Assembly: GCA_033439255.1 (NCBI GenBank)
Contig: CM065878.1
Location: 4,278,001-4,342,000 of the forward strand
DNA length: 64,000 bases
From: Hericium rajendrae
Lineage: Eukaryota; Basidiomycota; Agaricomycetes; Russulales; Hericiaceae
Direction: 5' to 3'
The number at the start of each line of letters is the position of its first letter. The stretch's first letter is position 1. A program made the translations under genes and the position numbers. The notes beneath the pieces were generated by a model. The model saw nothing but the letters and a program-made list of their open reading frames with translations, did no database searches and was not told the DNA's origin. This document shows, one piece after another, positions 22,858-35,159 of the stretch.

Positions 22858-24200
22858 CTACATCCTCTCATCTTCTCTTTTCGTCTTTCTCTTCAACTCA
22901 ATGGCAGGGAGGGTTTTGTAGGGGCTAGAGGGGCCTTAGATGAGTCTACACGATCTTTATCTTACTTGCTGTACTAATCTTCGAAGTTTTGCTTGTTATC
23001 GAGCGAGTGAGACTCGTTTTCCGCCGATCGACAGTTCCCAACTGGCAACAAGCCATCTTACTTTTCGCACACCATCTGCGCTCATTACCATTCTCACTTT
23101 CGATGATAGCTCTCGTGCTCACATTCTCCTTGTCGACATGTCAATCCCGCACCTCAGCCCCATTCTTTACCTCCCGCACACACCCTCGAGAGCGCTCATG
23201 GCTCTGGTATTACACGTGGGAGGCCAGCAACAACAAACCGTCAAGCCCCATTGCTGTAGCAACGCGGCTTGACTACTTCTCATTGATTACTCGCATGGAG
23301 TTACATGCAGAGACTTTCATGCTCTCGCTCATATCCTCATTGCCCGACTGCATGCAGTTGCTTATGCACGATCACATGCCTGGAACAGTATGCATTTCCA
23401 CTCATGTTCCACCAGTGCACGTATGTGCCTCTGACTGGATACCCCATCCCCACGACTACGACTCTGTGTGCAGATGCCCGCGCCGGCCTCAATGCCATGC
23501 TCGGGCCTGCACCACTCAATCTCTGCATGCCCCAAGTTCAAACGTTGGCCGCGCATGCCCTTGCATGCCCGGGACAGTCTCACTCATACTCAAAAGAGCA
23601 CGCACGGTTTTGGCATGGTGCACGTCTTTTCATATAGCTCTATTGTCACCTGCGCTGACCTGAAGCACAATCGTAACACACTCTCTCACCTCGATGTCTC
23701 AATCCCGATGCACCACCCCCTTCTATTACACTTCATAGATATGGCACCGGCCTTGGACTCTATTTTCTCAACCTCCCGGCCCTTGCAACGTGCGCCAGTC
23801 CGCGCGGCTCCCTTGTCTTCGCCCTCGACTGGCTAGACATGGACTGTACGGTGTTGCTGTCATTCAGCATCAAGCTTCCAAGGCAAAGCACAATGACATT
23901 GCTGGGTGCATGTATGAATCGGAATTGTTTTTTGTCAACTCGCTCGAGCAGTTATACGTGCGCACAAGGATCGATAAGGTGAGTTCGCTGCGCAATCGCT
24001 TGGCAGATATTTCAGCGGGATGTATGCGGTATGCTACCCAAAGCACATGAACAAGCTCATGCTGCTCTCACTCGTGGGCATATCGTGCAATGCGAGCAAC
24101 TTCATGCAGCCGTCGTGCGAGGCCATCAACGAGCAGTCCAAGGGTGCAGAGACAGCATCTCACCTGTTCGTATTTTGGCTCTGGTGGTAGTTTGAAGGGG
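22858..24200 (+). repeat. Z-family repeat, copy Z5
   Basis: It shares the order seen in other Z copies: a CAACTCAATGGCAGGG start, a TTAGATGAGTC donor-like site (here mutated from GT), TACTAATC branch-like site at 22972, a weak wobble-rich hairpin (TTTGCTTG, loop TTAT, CGAGCGAG) at 22986-23005 and an ATCGACAG acceptor near 23033. An X-box-like palindrome ATTGCTGTAGCAAC sits at 23250-23263. The downstream part is C-rich and has overlapping open frames in several phases, so none is credible as a gene. Confidence 0.6.
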
Positions 24201-24399
24201 TCGGTGTGATTCAATAGATATATAGACTAGAAAATATATGTACACGCCGTGCACGCACCATCCGCAAAGACATTGAGGTCATGCATGTGCATGTTGATTT
24301 GAAGGGAGCAGCACCATTTAATATAGATCAAACTATGGATGTAGTGTACATAGTATAGTACTAATATACTATTGATAAATAATTACTGGACTGCGAGTT

Positions 24400-24562
24400 G
24401 CTTGTGGGTTACTCACAGGTTGATGGAGTTCAGTAAAAGCTTGATCTGGTTCTGGACGGGTGTCAGCCACCGGGTGATCCAGATCTGCAGGTCAGGAACC
24501 TGCATGTAAATGATAGGTATACCTGTATTGATAGACGGGTGACTCTGACTTGTGTTGAACCC
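24400..24562. repeat. CAGGTC-rich repeat block, inverted
   Basis: It ends ACTTGTGTTGAACCCTAG, the inverse of the AGGGTTCGACACAAGT end of other blocks. It contains GATCCAGATCTGCAGGTCAGG. Confidence 0.6.
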
Positions 24563-24599
24563 TAGAAAGAGCACTGGCTTTGCATGTGTGATATTAAAT

Positions 24600-24762
24600 A
24601 AAGTGTAAAAAAAGTCAGGCTTGAACTGGAATTGAACCTGCAAACTCGTCAGATCGAAGATGTGTGATTATATAAGCCAACTGCCTAATGGGCATCGTCA
24701 TCGTTTTGGTGTCGTTTTCACTATGAAAAGGCGGTATAGAGTAAACGATTCTAAGGAATCGT
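24600..24762 (-). mobile_element. SINE-like repeat with tRNA-like head (X-family end)
   Basis: Read on the minus strand it starts ACGATTCCTTAGAATCGT, then a tRNA-like segment: an A-box-like TTAGGCAGTTGG, and the B-box GGTTCAATTCC (plus-strand 24636-24646 region). The same head occurs at 27541 (plus), 39692 (minus) and 48765 (minus). The anticodon stem is degenerate, so it is not a working tRNA. Confidence 0.6.
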
Positions 24763-24789
24763 AAATATATAAATATTATAGATTCAATA

Positions 24790-27540
24790 ATCTTATATCT
24801 TAAAGCCATAGAAATCAGAAATTAAAAAATATTATATTTTTCATATAATTTTATTACAAAACATTACACAGACTACAAAGACTACTAGATAACTACAAAA
24901 GATAATGAACTTACAATAACTATAAAAAGCAAAAATATAAATAAGAAAAGAAGACATTAGTATAGAAAGATAATATATAAACTTACCAAACTCACAAAAA
25001 AAAAGTGAAACCCTACAAAACAATTCAAGACATCAGTGTAAGAAGATATAACAAAAACTTACCTAGTAAGTATACAAGAATACTATATCAAGTAACAAAG
25101 GTATTAGCATAAGACATAATAGACAAAGAATAAAAGCTTACCTTAATAAATATAGCAACAAGCAAGCAAGTGACAACAATGACGAGCAAAGGAATGACGA
25201 CAACGAGCAAAGGAACGATGACAACGAGCGAGGATCAATGACGATGAAGTGTCGACGTGGCAGGGGATGGTGGGAGTTAGAGAGCAAGAGGTAATGCACA
25301 TCGTACATGCCTTATATACGAATCCTGGCCGGAGCTGGGATTTGTGGTTGCCGGGCGTTTGCCGAGTGCTTCCGAGCATCGCATCAGAGACTGGGCGCCA
25401 GACTCAACTAACTGGATTTTGCTACCCAGGGATGCAACATATAGTAAATAGTTAGAAGTCTCATTAGTTTCGGTTGTATGTACAATAGATAGCTTCCTTT
25501 TTTTTCATCTAATTTATATGATTTTATTAGATTTGCAGGGGCTCGAAAGCCAGAGCTTCGCTCGTTCGGTGACTGAAGCACTGAACTCACATCGAGAATT
25601 CTTACTTCACCTCCTCCCTCACTCTCTCTGTCCCTCTCCGCCTTTCCTCGCTCGCCTCGCTTCATTTCCTCTCTCTATCGATAGTCAAGATGGATTGGGC
25701 GGGAATTTAGGAAGCTGAGGGAGGCTGTAGGTGAGTTAAAAAACCTGTTTTTTGGTGTTCATTCGTACTTATGCAGAGTGTCGCTCATTTTCGAGCGACA
25801 CTCGTTCTTTCGACATCCGGATGCCCCCATCCTCATCGCGTGCCATCGTCCCCACCTACACTTTCCCATCGCCCTTTCGCCGTTCCACTGCCACTGCCGC
25901 CGCCCTCTGATACCCGCGCGCGCAACCTCAACACCCTGCACTCAAATCACCACGTCACCAGCACTCCGATCCCATCCTTTTGCGCGCACGGCCACGGATG
26001 ATGCATGGACGACGTTCCGCACTGTCTGTGCCATCGACGATGTGCGCGCACTCGCCACGTCACTGTCCACCACGTGTTGTAGAGTCCCGTTGCCATGGCA
26101 ATGGGACTCGGGACGTCCTCCTTTTGCTCTCGCCATGCCTCAACATCCCCGCCATGTCACCAGCATGTCGAACGGCTGCAGTGCCAAGACCTCATGTTCT
26201 GTGTGCTCATCGCACTCGCACAATGCCCCCTCACCTCGGACGCACTCATGCACAACACCCTGGCACGATGCCCGCCTGCGCATGCAATGTCCCACGCTCA
26301 GATGCCTCACACGCGGGCCTTGCACCTCGCGCCCCATGCCGCTCACTTGCTTGCGGCCAATGTGCTTCGCGCACAGGCTTGCCGCATCGTGCACGAGCCC
26401 ATGGCAGTGCAACGACGTTCTCCGCACCCCCACGCCTCCGGCACAGGTCTGCTGCATTGCGCATGGGTCTGCCATATTGCGCACGGCCTCCGCATCACGC
26501 ACGGCCTGTTATGTTGCATATGGCCCTGCATCTCGTGCATGGAGCATGCTGCAGCCTGAATTCATGCATGCACGGGCCTGCTGCACCCACCGCATCCCTT
26601 GTGCTGCCCCACGAGTCTCGCGCGGGCTTCGCACGGCCTATCGACGCCTCACACACGCCGGCGCCCTGCCGCTCGTCTTCAGCGCCATTGCCTCCGGCGC
26701 GTGGGCCTGTCACATCATGCACAGGCCCTCTCACACCGCGTGCTCTGCACGCCTGTCTCCCATACGCCCATCTCCTGCACATCCGTCTCTCGCGCCTCGC
26801 GCCTTGCGTACAAGCCCGTCACTAGCCCCCACCTTTGCCGCTCCACACCTGGTCTCCGTGCCTCGCACGTGTACACCATTGCCCCAAGCGTGGTGCCTCG
26901 TCTTGCCGCGCTTTGTCCCCTCCCCCATGTGCGAGGTGCACGGGCCTGCCCAGCTTGGAGCATGACTGTTGCACCATCGTGGTCGCATTGCGCCTCGTGC
27001 ACATGGTGCCTTTGTTGCATTGCACTAGTGCATTTGTGTTTGCACGCAGCCCCACCTATGCATGCCGTGTGGGCATGTGGTACTCATATTTGTAGTATAC
27101 TTATCTGTAGTAGTAATTATGTCGAATATAATAAATTTTGACTTTGAATATTTTGCACTGAAGTACCTAGTTGACTTGACATAGTACTAATAGTAATAAT
27201 AGTACCTATAGCTCACCTTATAAGTATGATAGTGCTATGTATTTCAAACTGCTGGCTATGGAAGCTATGGTAACACTATATAACTGACACTAGTAGCTAT
27301 GGAAGCTATGGAAGCTCTCATAGCTCTATATAGCTAGATAAGCAAACTTTATAGCCTTGATAGCTCAGTGATAGCATCCATAATATAACCTGCAGCTATA
27401 TATAATTCAGTTTTCTCAGATGCTATAGGCATCACAGCAAACTTATGTATGCTTCTACTACCTTATACATTTCCTGTTAGCCTGTGCACCTTCTATTGAT
27501 TCGTATCCCTTGCTGCTAGCACCAAAGGCAGAATTTAATT
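24790..27540. repeat. Z-family repeat, copy Z1
   Basis: The left part (24790-25320) is A-rich and on the minus strand has TATATAAGG (25311-25320) followed by leftward GTAAG donor-like sites. The middle has GTAGGTGAGTT (about 25730), GTACTTATGC, and a perfect 11-bp hairpin (GAGTGTCGCTC, loop ATTTTC) at 25776-25803. An RFX X-box-like palindrome GTTGCCATGGCAAT is at 26089-26102. From 25800 to 27070 the sequence is GC-rich and made of loosely repeated units like GCACGGGCCTGC. A long open frame there (25778-26965) overlaps long frames in other phases and is best seen as a composition effect. 27070-27540 is AT-rich with TAGCTA tracts. Confidence 0.65.
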
Positions 27541-29912
27541 ACGATTCCTTAGAATCGTTTACTCTATACCGCCTTTTCATAGTGAAAACGACACCAAAAC
27601 GATGACTATGCCCATTAGGCAGTTGGCTTATATAATCACATATCTTCAATCTAACGAGTTTGCAGGTTCAACTCCAGCTCTAGCCAAACTTTGTTGATTT
27701 AATGTAACTTGATCAGTTCACCTGTTCTCAAATGCATCTGGATCTGCTCATTTATTGCCTTCTGACAGTATTTTTTGCATCCTGATCTGTGCAGAACTCA
27801 TAGAATACAATGAATTTCTACATTTTCCCTCTATGACACTTGAACTTGAGCTAACTCAGTCCATTCTTCACCGATTTACTCGTTCTCAAATGCGTCTAAA
27901 TCTACTCACTTATAGCTTTGCTACCATACTTCATGCATCCAAATCGGTTAAGAACTCACAGAATGCAAAGTGTTTCTTTTTTTCCTCTTCTAAAATGCTT
28001 GAACCCTAGCTAACTAGGCCAATTCTCAACCAATGTACTCGTTCTAAAATGCATCAGAATCTACTTATTGATAGCTTTCTGACGGTACCTTAGGCGTTAG
28101 GATCGGTGCAAAACTCACAGAATGCGAATTGTTTCTGCATTTTCCCCCTAGAATGCTTGAACTCCAGCTAACTTAATCAGTACTCAGCCGATTCACTTGT
28201 TCTCAAATGCATCCTAATATATCAGAAAGCCGGTCTCCAACACAATTTACTGCTCACAGAAAGATACAGCCACTAAAATGATACACAGCAAACAAATGTA
28301 CATACTGTTTATTGATAAAATGAGCAAAAAATGCAATTTATCGGTAGCAGTGGGTCCTGAGACTCGGTCATGTGATCTTACAAGACCTTGTGCGGCCGAA
28401 CAAGGTCTTAGCGCCTGCTTACATAAGCATAAGTCGGTTAGAGAGCCAATACACTGTATACAGTGATTGCTTTATAGCTCTGCAACAAAGCAATCAATCG
28501 ACAAACGGTAAATTGTGTTCATATATCTTGGATTACATCTTTCCAACCCAATTTAAAATACAAAAATCGGATCACTGTAAGCAGAGATATTCTTCGATTT
28601 ATATGCTATATTAGCAAAACAGTATTGTCTCCTATCTCAACAACCAATGGTGCTATGATGTTGTACACTGTATTGTTAGAAAGCTATTGTAAATCTGAGT
28701 TCAACAAGCCCTCATACATCATGATTGATGCAGTATCAGCAGAGCTATAAAGCAAACAGTCTGCCACATCATCATAGACATATAGTCCAATAGGTCAGCA
28801 TTTTGTCATGCTATTTTGTTGTTTGTGGCACTATTCTAGAGCTATTGTAAATCTGATTCTAACAAGCTTTAACTCATTCTGATTGATGTGGTATTGAGAG
28901 CTCTATGGCCTGATCTCTATGCCACATCATCAGCAGAAAGTTGGTGATGGCCCCACACCATCATTGGACACCTCAGCCGCAACTCGCTGCAGATGGGAAC
29001 TGGGCGTGTCCAAGCCTTGTAGTTAGTGTGCACTACTGGTAGTGTCACACTGACTTCAAAGCTATCTGAAGAAAAGAAGAGAGAGCAGAGAGCGCAACAT
29101 CAACTACTGCTGACATAAGCTAAGCACAGCCACCAGACCTTGTGCGGCCGAACAAGGTCTGCTATTGATCATGTGATTGGCCATTAGCTTTGTTCAACAA
29201 TACAATGTTTGACATTGATCATATATTCAATCTTGAATCTTGTTTGATTAGACATACAACTAGACTACTATTATAATTGTAGATATTACAAGTATTTATA
29301 ATATAAGCATATATAATAGTGTATATCATATATTGGGCTGAGTATAATAAGATATGACAAGTGTGTACTGTATTACATACCAGATTATATATATAATAAG
29401 GTACTAAGATATATAACATAGCAAAAAATATAGAGTTATCAGAGGTAGGAGCTGAACTACTCATGATTAGATTAGATTAAATAGTGTTTTTTTATATGCT
29501 TTAGGGTTCGACACAAGTCAAAGTCACCTGTAGGTCAACACGGGTATACCCATAAAATTGACCTGCAGGTATCTAACTTGTAGATCTAGATCACCTGGTG
29601 GCTGAGACCTGTACAAATCCAGATCAAGGTTGTGCTCAAACCCATTGACCTGTGAGTGACCTGTGGGTAACCTGCTATCCAAACTTTATTTTGGTTAACA
29701 TATTATATTGCAAAGTTCAAATCTATATGTCATGATCCCTAACTAACTACATACTATATGTCATCTGCCAACACTAACTTACAGCTCCAATCACATATGC
29801 ACATTATCACTATATCTTGTCATACCCATGAAGTGTATAAAGTCTACAAGCAAGGCATGGATTCAAAAGGCTGCATGCAACATACTTGTAGCATCGACAT
29901 GGGCATGTGCAT
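27541..29912 (+). repeat. X-family repeat, left arm of the giant inverted repeat
   Basis: It starts ACGATTCCTTAGAATCGT, then a tRNA-like segment (27617-27690; B-box GGTTCAACTCC), then three 158-bp tandem units (27724, 27882, 28041, ending 28199), two GACCTTGTGCGG palindromes (28382-28409, 29135-29160) and a CAGGTC block (29503-29690). It is inversely repeated at 46195-48765 with roughly 96% identity where I compared it by eye (28278-28560). A 62-codon frame at 28278 occurs in both copies but shows no sign of selection. Confidence 0.8.
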
Positions 29913-30106
29913 CATCAGGAAACTCTTCACTTTCCTGGCTTTACTGTTGTAGGTCTGATGTCACTGTTTGAGGCCTGATGTTACTGTTTTCAGACTGTTT
30001 TCAGACACAAGTCAGATCCAGATGTCTGAAAACAGTAATATCAGGTCCAAAACAGTAACATCAGACCTACAACAGTAAAGCCAGGAAAGTGAGAAGTTTC
30101 CTGATG
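29913..30106. mobile_element. Short TCTGA-family MITE (194 bp)
   Basis: Ends CATCAGGAAACTCTTCAC and the near-inverse, flanked by AT on both sides (29911-29912, 30107-30108). It is almost a full palindrome. The matching point in the right arm (near 42100) has no MITE. Confidence 0.85.
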
Positions 30107-30108
30107 AT

Positions 30109-31056
30109 GTCGGTGGGGCAGCTTTAAGTATGTGTGTGCACATGGGCTGGCACATGTGCAAGGGGAGCATATGTGGGTGCTGGTGTACTGGCATAGCTGT
30201 GGGCATGCACACACAAATGACATCACCAGCTTGGATGGAAATTGGGAATGAGACCGGGGAGGGTGCATTTTGATTGTTGAATAGCACTGATGGCATATAA
30301 AACTTGCCTCACATTGGGCTTCTGTCAGACGAATGATATGACAGCATGCATAGTGGCATGTGTGATGTCCATGGGCATGAATGCACACATGTAGTTTGAG
30401 CAATGGACTATGAGATGGTGGGGGCATGTAGTCAAAAATGTGTATGCTGGTAGGGCATGTATTGGTAGATGCACACTGTCTCAGACATGCAAGGATATGC
30501 AAAGCTGTTTGTAGACAACTGCGCATTGTTGAGGCATGCTAGGCACTGCTCGGATGATCAGCAAAAAGATGTCAAGCCTTGCTGTTGTAGCAACAATGCT
30601 GTAGCAACAAGACCTGACAGGCATTGTGGGCCTTGCAGTTGCAGCGCTAGACTAGCACTGTGCATGCTCTTACTGTTGTGAGTGGAAATTAAATCTCTGG
30701 TACACATGAGTGCTGGTTGTCGAAGATGGGTAAGGGCTGGTTGGCTGGTTGACCTGTTGATGAGGACGATGGAAGAAGCACAGATAGTACACGAAATATG
30801 GTGGATGATGTCAAAAAATGGTGGGATGTCATGAAACCCATCAAACATCATGAAACCTGTGGAAGAACAGTGAAAAATGAGAGCCTTGCCTGTTATCGAG
30901 TGAGACTCCTGAGATCAGTACAGTACAATGAAATAAAAGGCTTTTGGACTCACTTAGAAGCCTCTTGAATCTCCATAACACCCATCCTGCCATTGAATTG
31001 AGGAGATATGGTAAAAAGGGGAGGATTAAGATGAAGAAACAAAGAGAAGGGCATCG
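30109..31056 (-). repeat. Z-family repeat, copy Z4 left (inverted)
   Basis: The inverse of 39815-42127. On the minus strand it has ATGGCAGGATGGG (about 30993), CTAAGTGAGTCC donor, TGTACTGATC branch-like site and a partly decayed hairpin at 30881-30908 (plus-strand arms GAGCCTTGCCTG and CGAGTGAGACTC). It ends next to TA at 31057-31058. Confidence 0.75.
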
Positions 31057-31058
31057 TA

Positions 31059-33517
31059 AAAGTGAGACACAACTTTCAGACCAACTGACTTGCAAGTGAC
31101 CTGTGATGTCACAGATACCTGACCTGCAGCTCCAGATCACCCAGTGGTGCAAATCTGCATGGATCCAGGTCAGCACCTTGGACAGATAGAATACCTGCGA
31201 GTTCAAATCTAGGTCACCCACGAGTGCACTTGTGTTGAACCCTAATATACTTAAAGTGATGTTTGCACAATTGATGCTCTCAGGCATTTGTATAAGTTTT
31301 TTGTTACTCTAAACCTTCATGCTAATCGACAGGCAATTTTACCAGAAAGTAGTTGCCATATTTGGTCACTAATTTCTGCCAGTATACAAAATATAGTTTG
31401 AAGGTAAGAATTCAATTTTTATAGTATTTTATGCATGTAAAATAGAAAAATACTGACTAGATTATACATTGAAGAGATATAAGCTCTATTTAAAAAAAAA
31501 AACTGGTATGATTTATGTTATTTTTTGTAAAAGTCAGAAAAAAAAATCCAAATATAGAAATTAAATTCTGTCTTTGGTGCTAGCAGCAATGTATACAAAT
31601 CAATAGAAGGTGCACAGACTAACAGGAAATGTATGAGGTAGTAGAAGCATACATAAGTTTGTTGTGATGCTCATAGGTTGATACATGTGTAAGCTAATCA
31701 ACAAAAGTATGCATAGGTCAAAAAATGTGAGCCAAGAGTGCATATATGAGTTGGTGTAGTGTGTATCATCTGAAAAATTGAAATTTCATATAGCCCAGTA
31801 TTGATCTATATGTTTTATCATAGCACTATAAGGTCTATCACTATTTATGCCACCACAGTTCTCAACTATGTAAGACTATGAGGCCTATCATAGCTATCAT
31901 AACAGTAGTTGGACACTATATAGTGCTACATGTTTCTGAAAGATAGCTGTAGTTGTTGTACAAATCATATAAATTCAAAGGCTTGCTCTGATCTATATGA
32001 TCTCTACTATGATCCTTGCTATTAGTACTGTCTCAGATCAATCAGATACAAGAGATATAAAGCTAAAATCAATTATATTTCATACAGCTACTAGTACAAT
32101 CAAGTATATTACAAGTTCAAACAGTGCACACATGCACAATGGTACACATCATGTACAGGTAGAGCTATGTGCAGGCATGTGTGTACTGGTAAGGCACAAC
32201 AAAAGTACATATGTGCATAAGGCACTAGGTTCATGCACAAGGCATGATAAGTGTCATAGCTGTGCAGGAGGTCCAGTGGCCATGCTCACCAATGTTAAGC
32301 TGTAGTGGGCCTATATATAAGATGCAATGTGCAGTGAGGATGTGTGAGATATTGAGAGCCATGCATGAGGCATAGAGGGTGAGCATAAGGCATACAGGCC
32401 CATATGTAAGGCTGCTACTAGCTTGTACAGGAGATCAACAGGGTGTGGTGGCCATGCACAGGGTGCTGCAAGCATGTGCAGAGTGTCAAGATGCTGTGGG
32501 CCTGTACATGAAGTACAGTAAGCATCTATAGGATGGTGGCTTGTATGCAAGATGTAGTGTAGCATGATAAGCATGCATAAGGCACTAAGCCTATGCATGG
32601 CTTGGTATGTCTGTGTATGAGGCATGAGGCACAAGGTACAGGCAGGTGACACACCTGCACATAGCAACACACAATGCATGTATATAGTTGTGCTGGCTGA
32701 CATGCTCACATTCAGCTGTAGTCATCTCTAAGCTGTCACTGGCCCATCCACAAGGTACATCGAGATGTGGTAGACCAGCATAGGGTGTGACCAGTGAACA
32801 TGAGGCATAGTGAGCTGGCATGAGGTGTAGCAGGCATGCATGAGGCACTGGCCCCAGCACAATGCTACATGCCAAGTATAAGACATGAGGTACAGGCCTG
32901 CATGCAAGATGTCAGTATACCTGTACATGACCATATATGACGGTAATTTATATACCTTCATTGATGATAAAAAAAAGGAATCGTTTTGCCATGCACAGCA
33001 TTGGCCCTCTTCCACCAAGTTTCTATATTTGGATTTTGTTTCTGACTTTTACAAAAAATAACATAAATCATACCAGTTTTTTTTTAATAGAGCTTATATC
33101 TCTTCAATGTATGATCTAATCAGTATTTTTCTATTTTACATGCATAAAATACTATTAAAATTGAATTCTCACCTTCAAACCATATTTTGTATACTGGCAG
33201 AAATTAGTGACCAAATATGGCAACTACTTTCTGGTAAAATTGCCTGTCAATTAGCATGAAGGTCCAGAGTAACAAAAAACTTATACAAATGCATGAGAGC
33301 ATCAATTGTGCAAACATCACTTTAAGTATATTAGAGTTCAACACAAGTGCACTCGTGGGTGACCTGGATCTGAACTCACAGGTATTCTATCTGTCCAAGG
33401 TGCTGACCTGGATCTATGCAGGTTTGCACCACTGGGTGATCTGGAGCTGAAGGTCAGGTATCTGTGACATCACAGGTCACCTGCAGGTCAGTTAGTCTTG
33501 AAGTTGTGTCTCACTTT
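31059..33517. mobile_element. Foldback-type repeat with arms of about 500 bp (centre of the giant inverted repeat)
   Basis: The left arm 31059-31557 (starting AAAGTGAGACACAACTT) is the inverse of 33022-33517, with TA on both outer sides. Each arm holds a CAGGTC block and an AT-rich piece. The 1.46-kb centre (31558-33021) resembles, in inverse orientation, the AT-rich tail and the GC-rich minisatellite of Z1 and Z2, but with CG mostly replaced by TG or CA. Confidence 0.75.
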
Positions 33518-34125
33518 TACATCAGGAACCTTGACAACTTTCTGATTGACCTGCAGTGTCTGACAAAATCTGATGCAAGTTAAATCAGATGCATCAGACA
33601 GTCTCAGAGAGCTATTAGTTGGTATCAGACAGATCAGATCACTCTCAGACACTATCAGATTATTGGACCTCAAGCTGCTGTCAGAGATAAATCAGAATGC
33701 TCTCAGATTTGTAAAAATTTTAGATATCAGAAATTCTATTATGATATACAATTAGAGATGAATGACTGCTATATCTAACAATAGGTGTTGACTCTCAAAT
33801 ATACTTGGGGAAAGTGGGCCGATGCTTCACACGGCAAGACGATTCCTTTTTTTTATTAGTTACATTTAACTTGGAAGAAGAGGGGTGATGCTTCACATAA
33901 CAAGATGATTTTTTTCAATTGTTAGTTATATTTAGAATAGTGCATAAATGAGTAAAGTCTTACTGGTCAGATTGATTATAAATTGTGGCTCAACTACATA
34001 GCAGCTAGTATAGCACTATGAAACTAGGCATAGCATTGGCTAGCAGCTATGTAGATTTTACATTTTTGAGATGGCTGCACATCTATGCTCATATATGCTG
34101 CTACACTGTTAAGTTATATATACTA

Positions 34126-34535
34126 CATCAGGAACCTTGACAATTTTCTGATGGGTCTGACAGTGTCTGACAGTACTTGTGCAAGTCAAATCAAATGCAT
34201 CAGACAGTATTAGATAGCTGTTAGTTAAATCAGACAGCATCAGACTCTATCAGACACTATCAGCTAAATGGACATGCAGATGCTATAGAGATTGCTCAGA
34301 ATGTTCTTAGATTTGTAAAAATATCAAATATTAGAAATATTATTATGATATATAATTAGAGATGGATAACTCCTATAGTGAACAATAGGTGTCCACTCTT
34401 GAATGTATAAGCTAAATCAGATGTGATCATTTGAAAAGTGGCTACAGACAGATCAGACTCTATGAGCTCTATTAGATACTGTCAGACACTGTTAGACACT
34501 GCAGGTCAATCAGAAAATTGTCAAGATTCCTGATG
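34126..34535. mobile_element. TCTGA-family MITE (410 bp) nested in the 6.29-kb element
   Basis: Ends CATCAGGAACCTTGACAAT and inverse, with TA at 34124-34125 and 34536-34537. The core is rich in CAGACA/TCAGA. Confidence 0.85.
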
Positions 34536-35159
34536 TATATAACACTATTATCAGAGTCATAGCATCATTGGTTGAAAGTTTAGTACAAAGAAAACTCATT
34601 TTTTGGACATACAAAATTGACTTTTTTAAACATTTAATTCAATGTTTTTGAGTGTAAAAGTTGATTCTACATGTGATATATCCATCTGAGAAATTTAACA
34701 GTGGTATATAGCATTATGTAACCTATATAGCTCTGATAGGGCCATAGCAGTCTCCTTTTCTACATAGCACTCTATAGCAGTAAGACAATTTATATAGAGC
34801 TATCATAGCACTCTATAGCAGTAAGACAATCTATACAGGGCTATCATAGCTATCATGGGGTAAGGTAGTAACTATCATAGTCATCATAGTTATCTGTTAT
34901 AAGATGATAACTATTATAACTGCCATAACATATGATGATTATTATAGCTATATTAGCTAAGTGGTATATCCTTAGTATCATATTATATGCAGCTAGTTAG
35001 ACTATCATTGATTCTATATCATCTTTACCAACAATGTTACTCAAAAGATGCTAATTATAAGACATCTCAGATATTCAAAACATCGAAAATTTGAAAGCAT
35101 TATATTTCAAGTAATATTTGATTATAATACATCTACAAATATTACTAGCAAATCTATGA

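Noticed and set aside
25778-27141. Long open frames (up to 395 codons) in the GC-rich part of Z1, and similar ones at 36062-36939
   Set aside because: Several phases on both strands are open over the same stretch, the peptides are Ala/His/Pro/Cys-rich with no domain, and the DNA is a degenerate minisatellite. This is a composition effect.
28278-28466. 62-residue frame conserved in both X arms (also 47828-48016)
   Set aside because: The arms are recent duplicates, so identity is expected. Differences include amino-acid changes, and there is no domain or start context of note.
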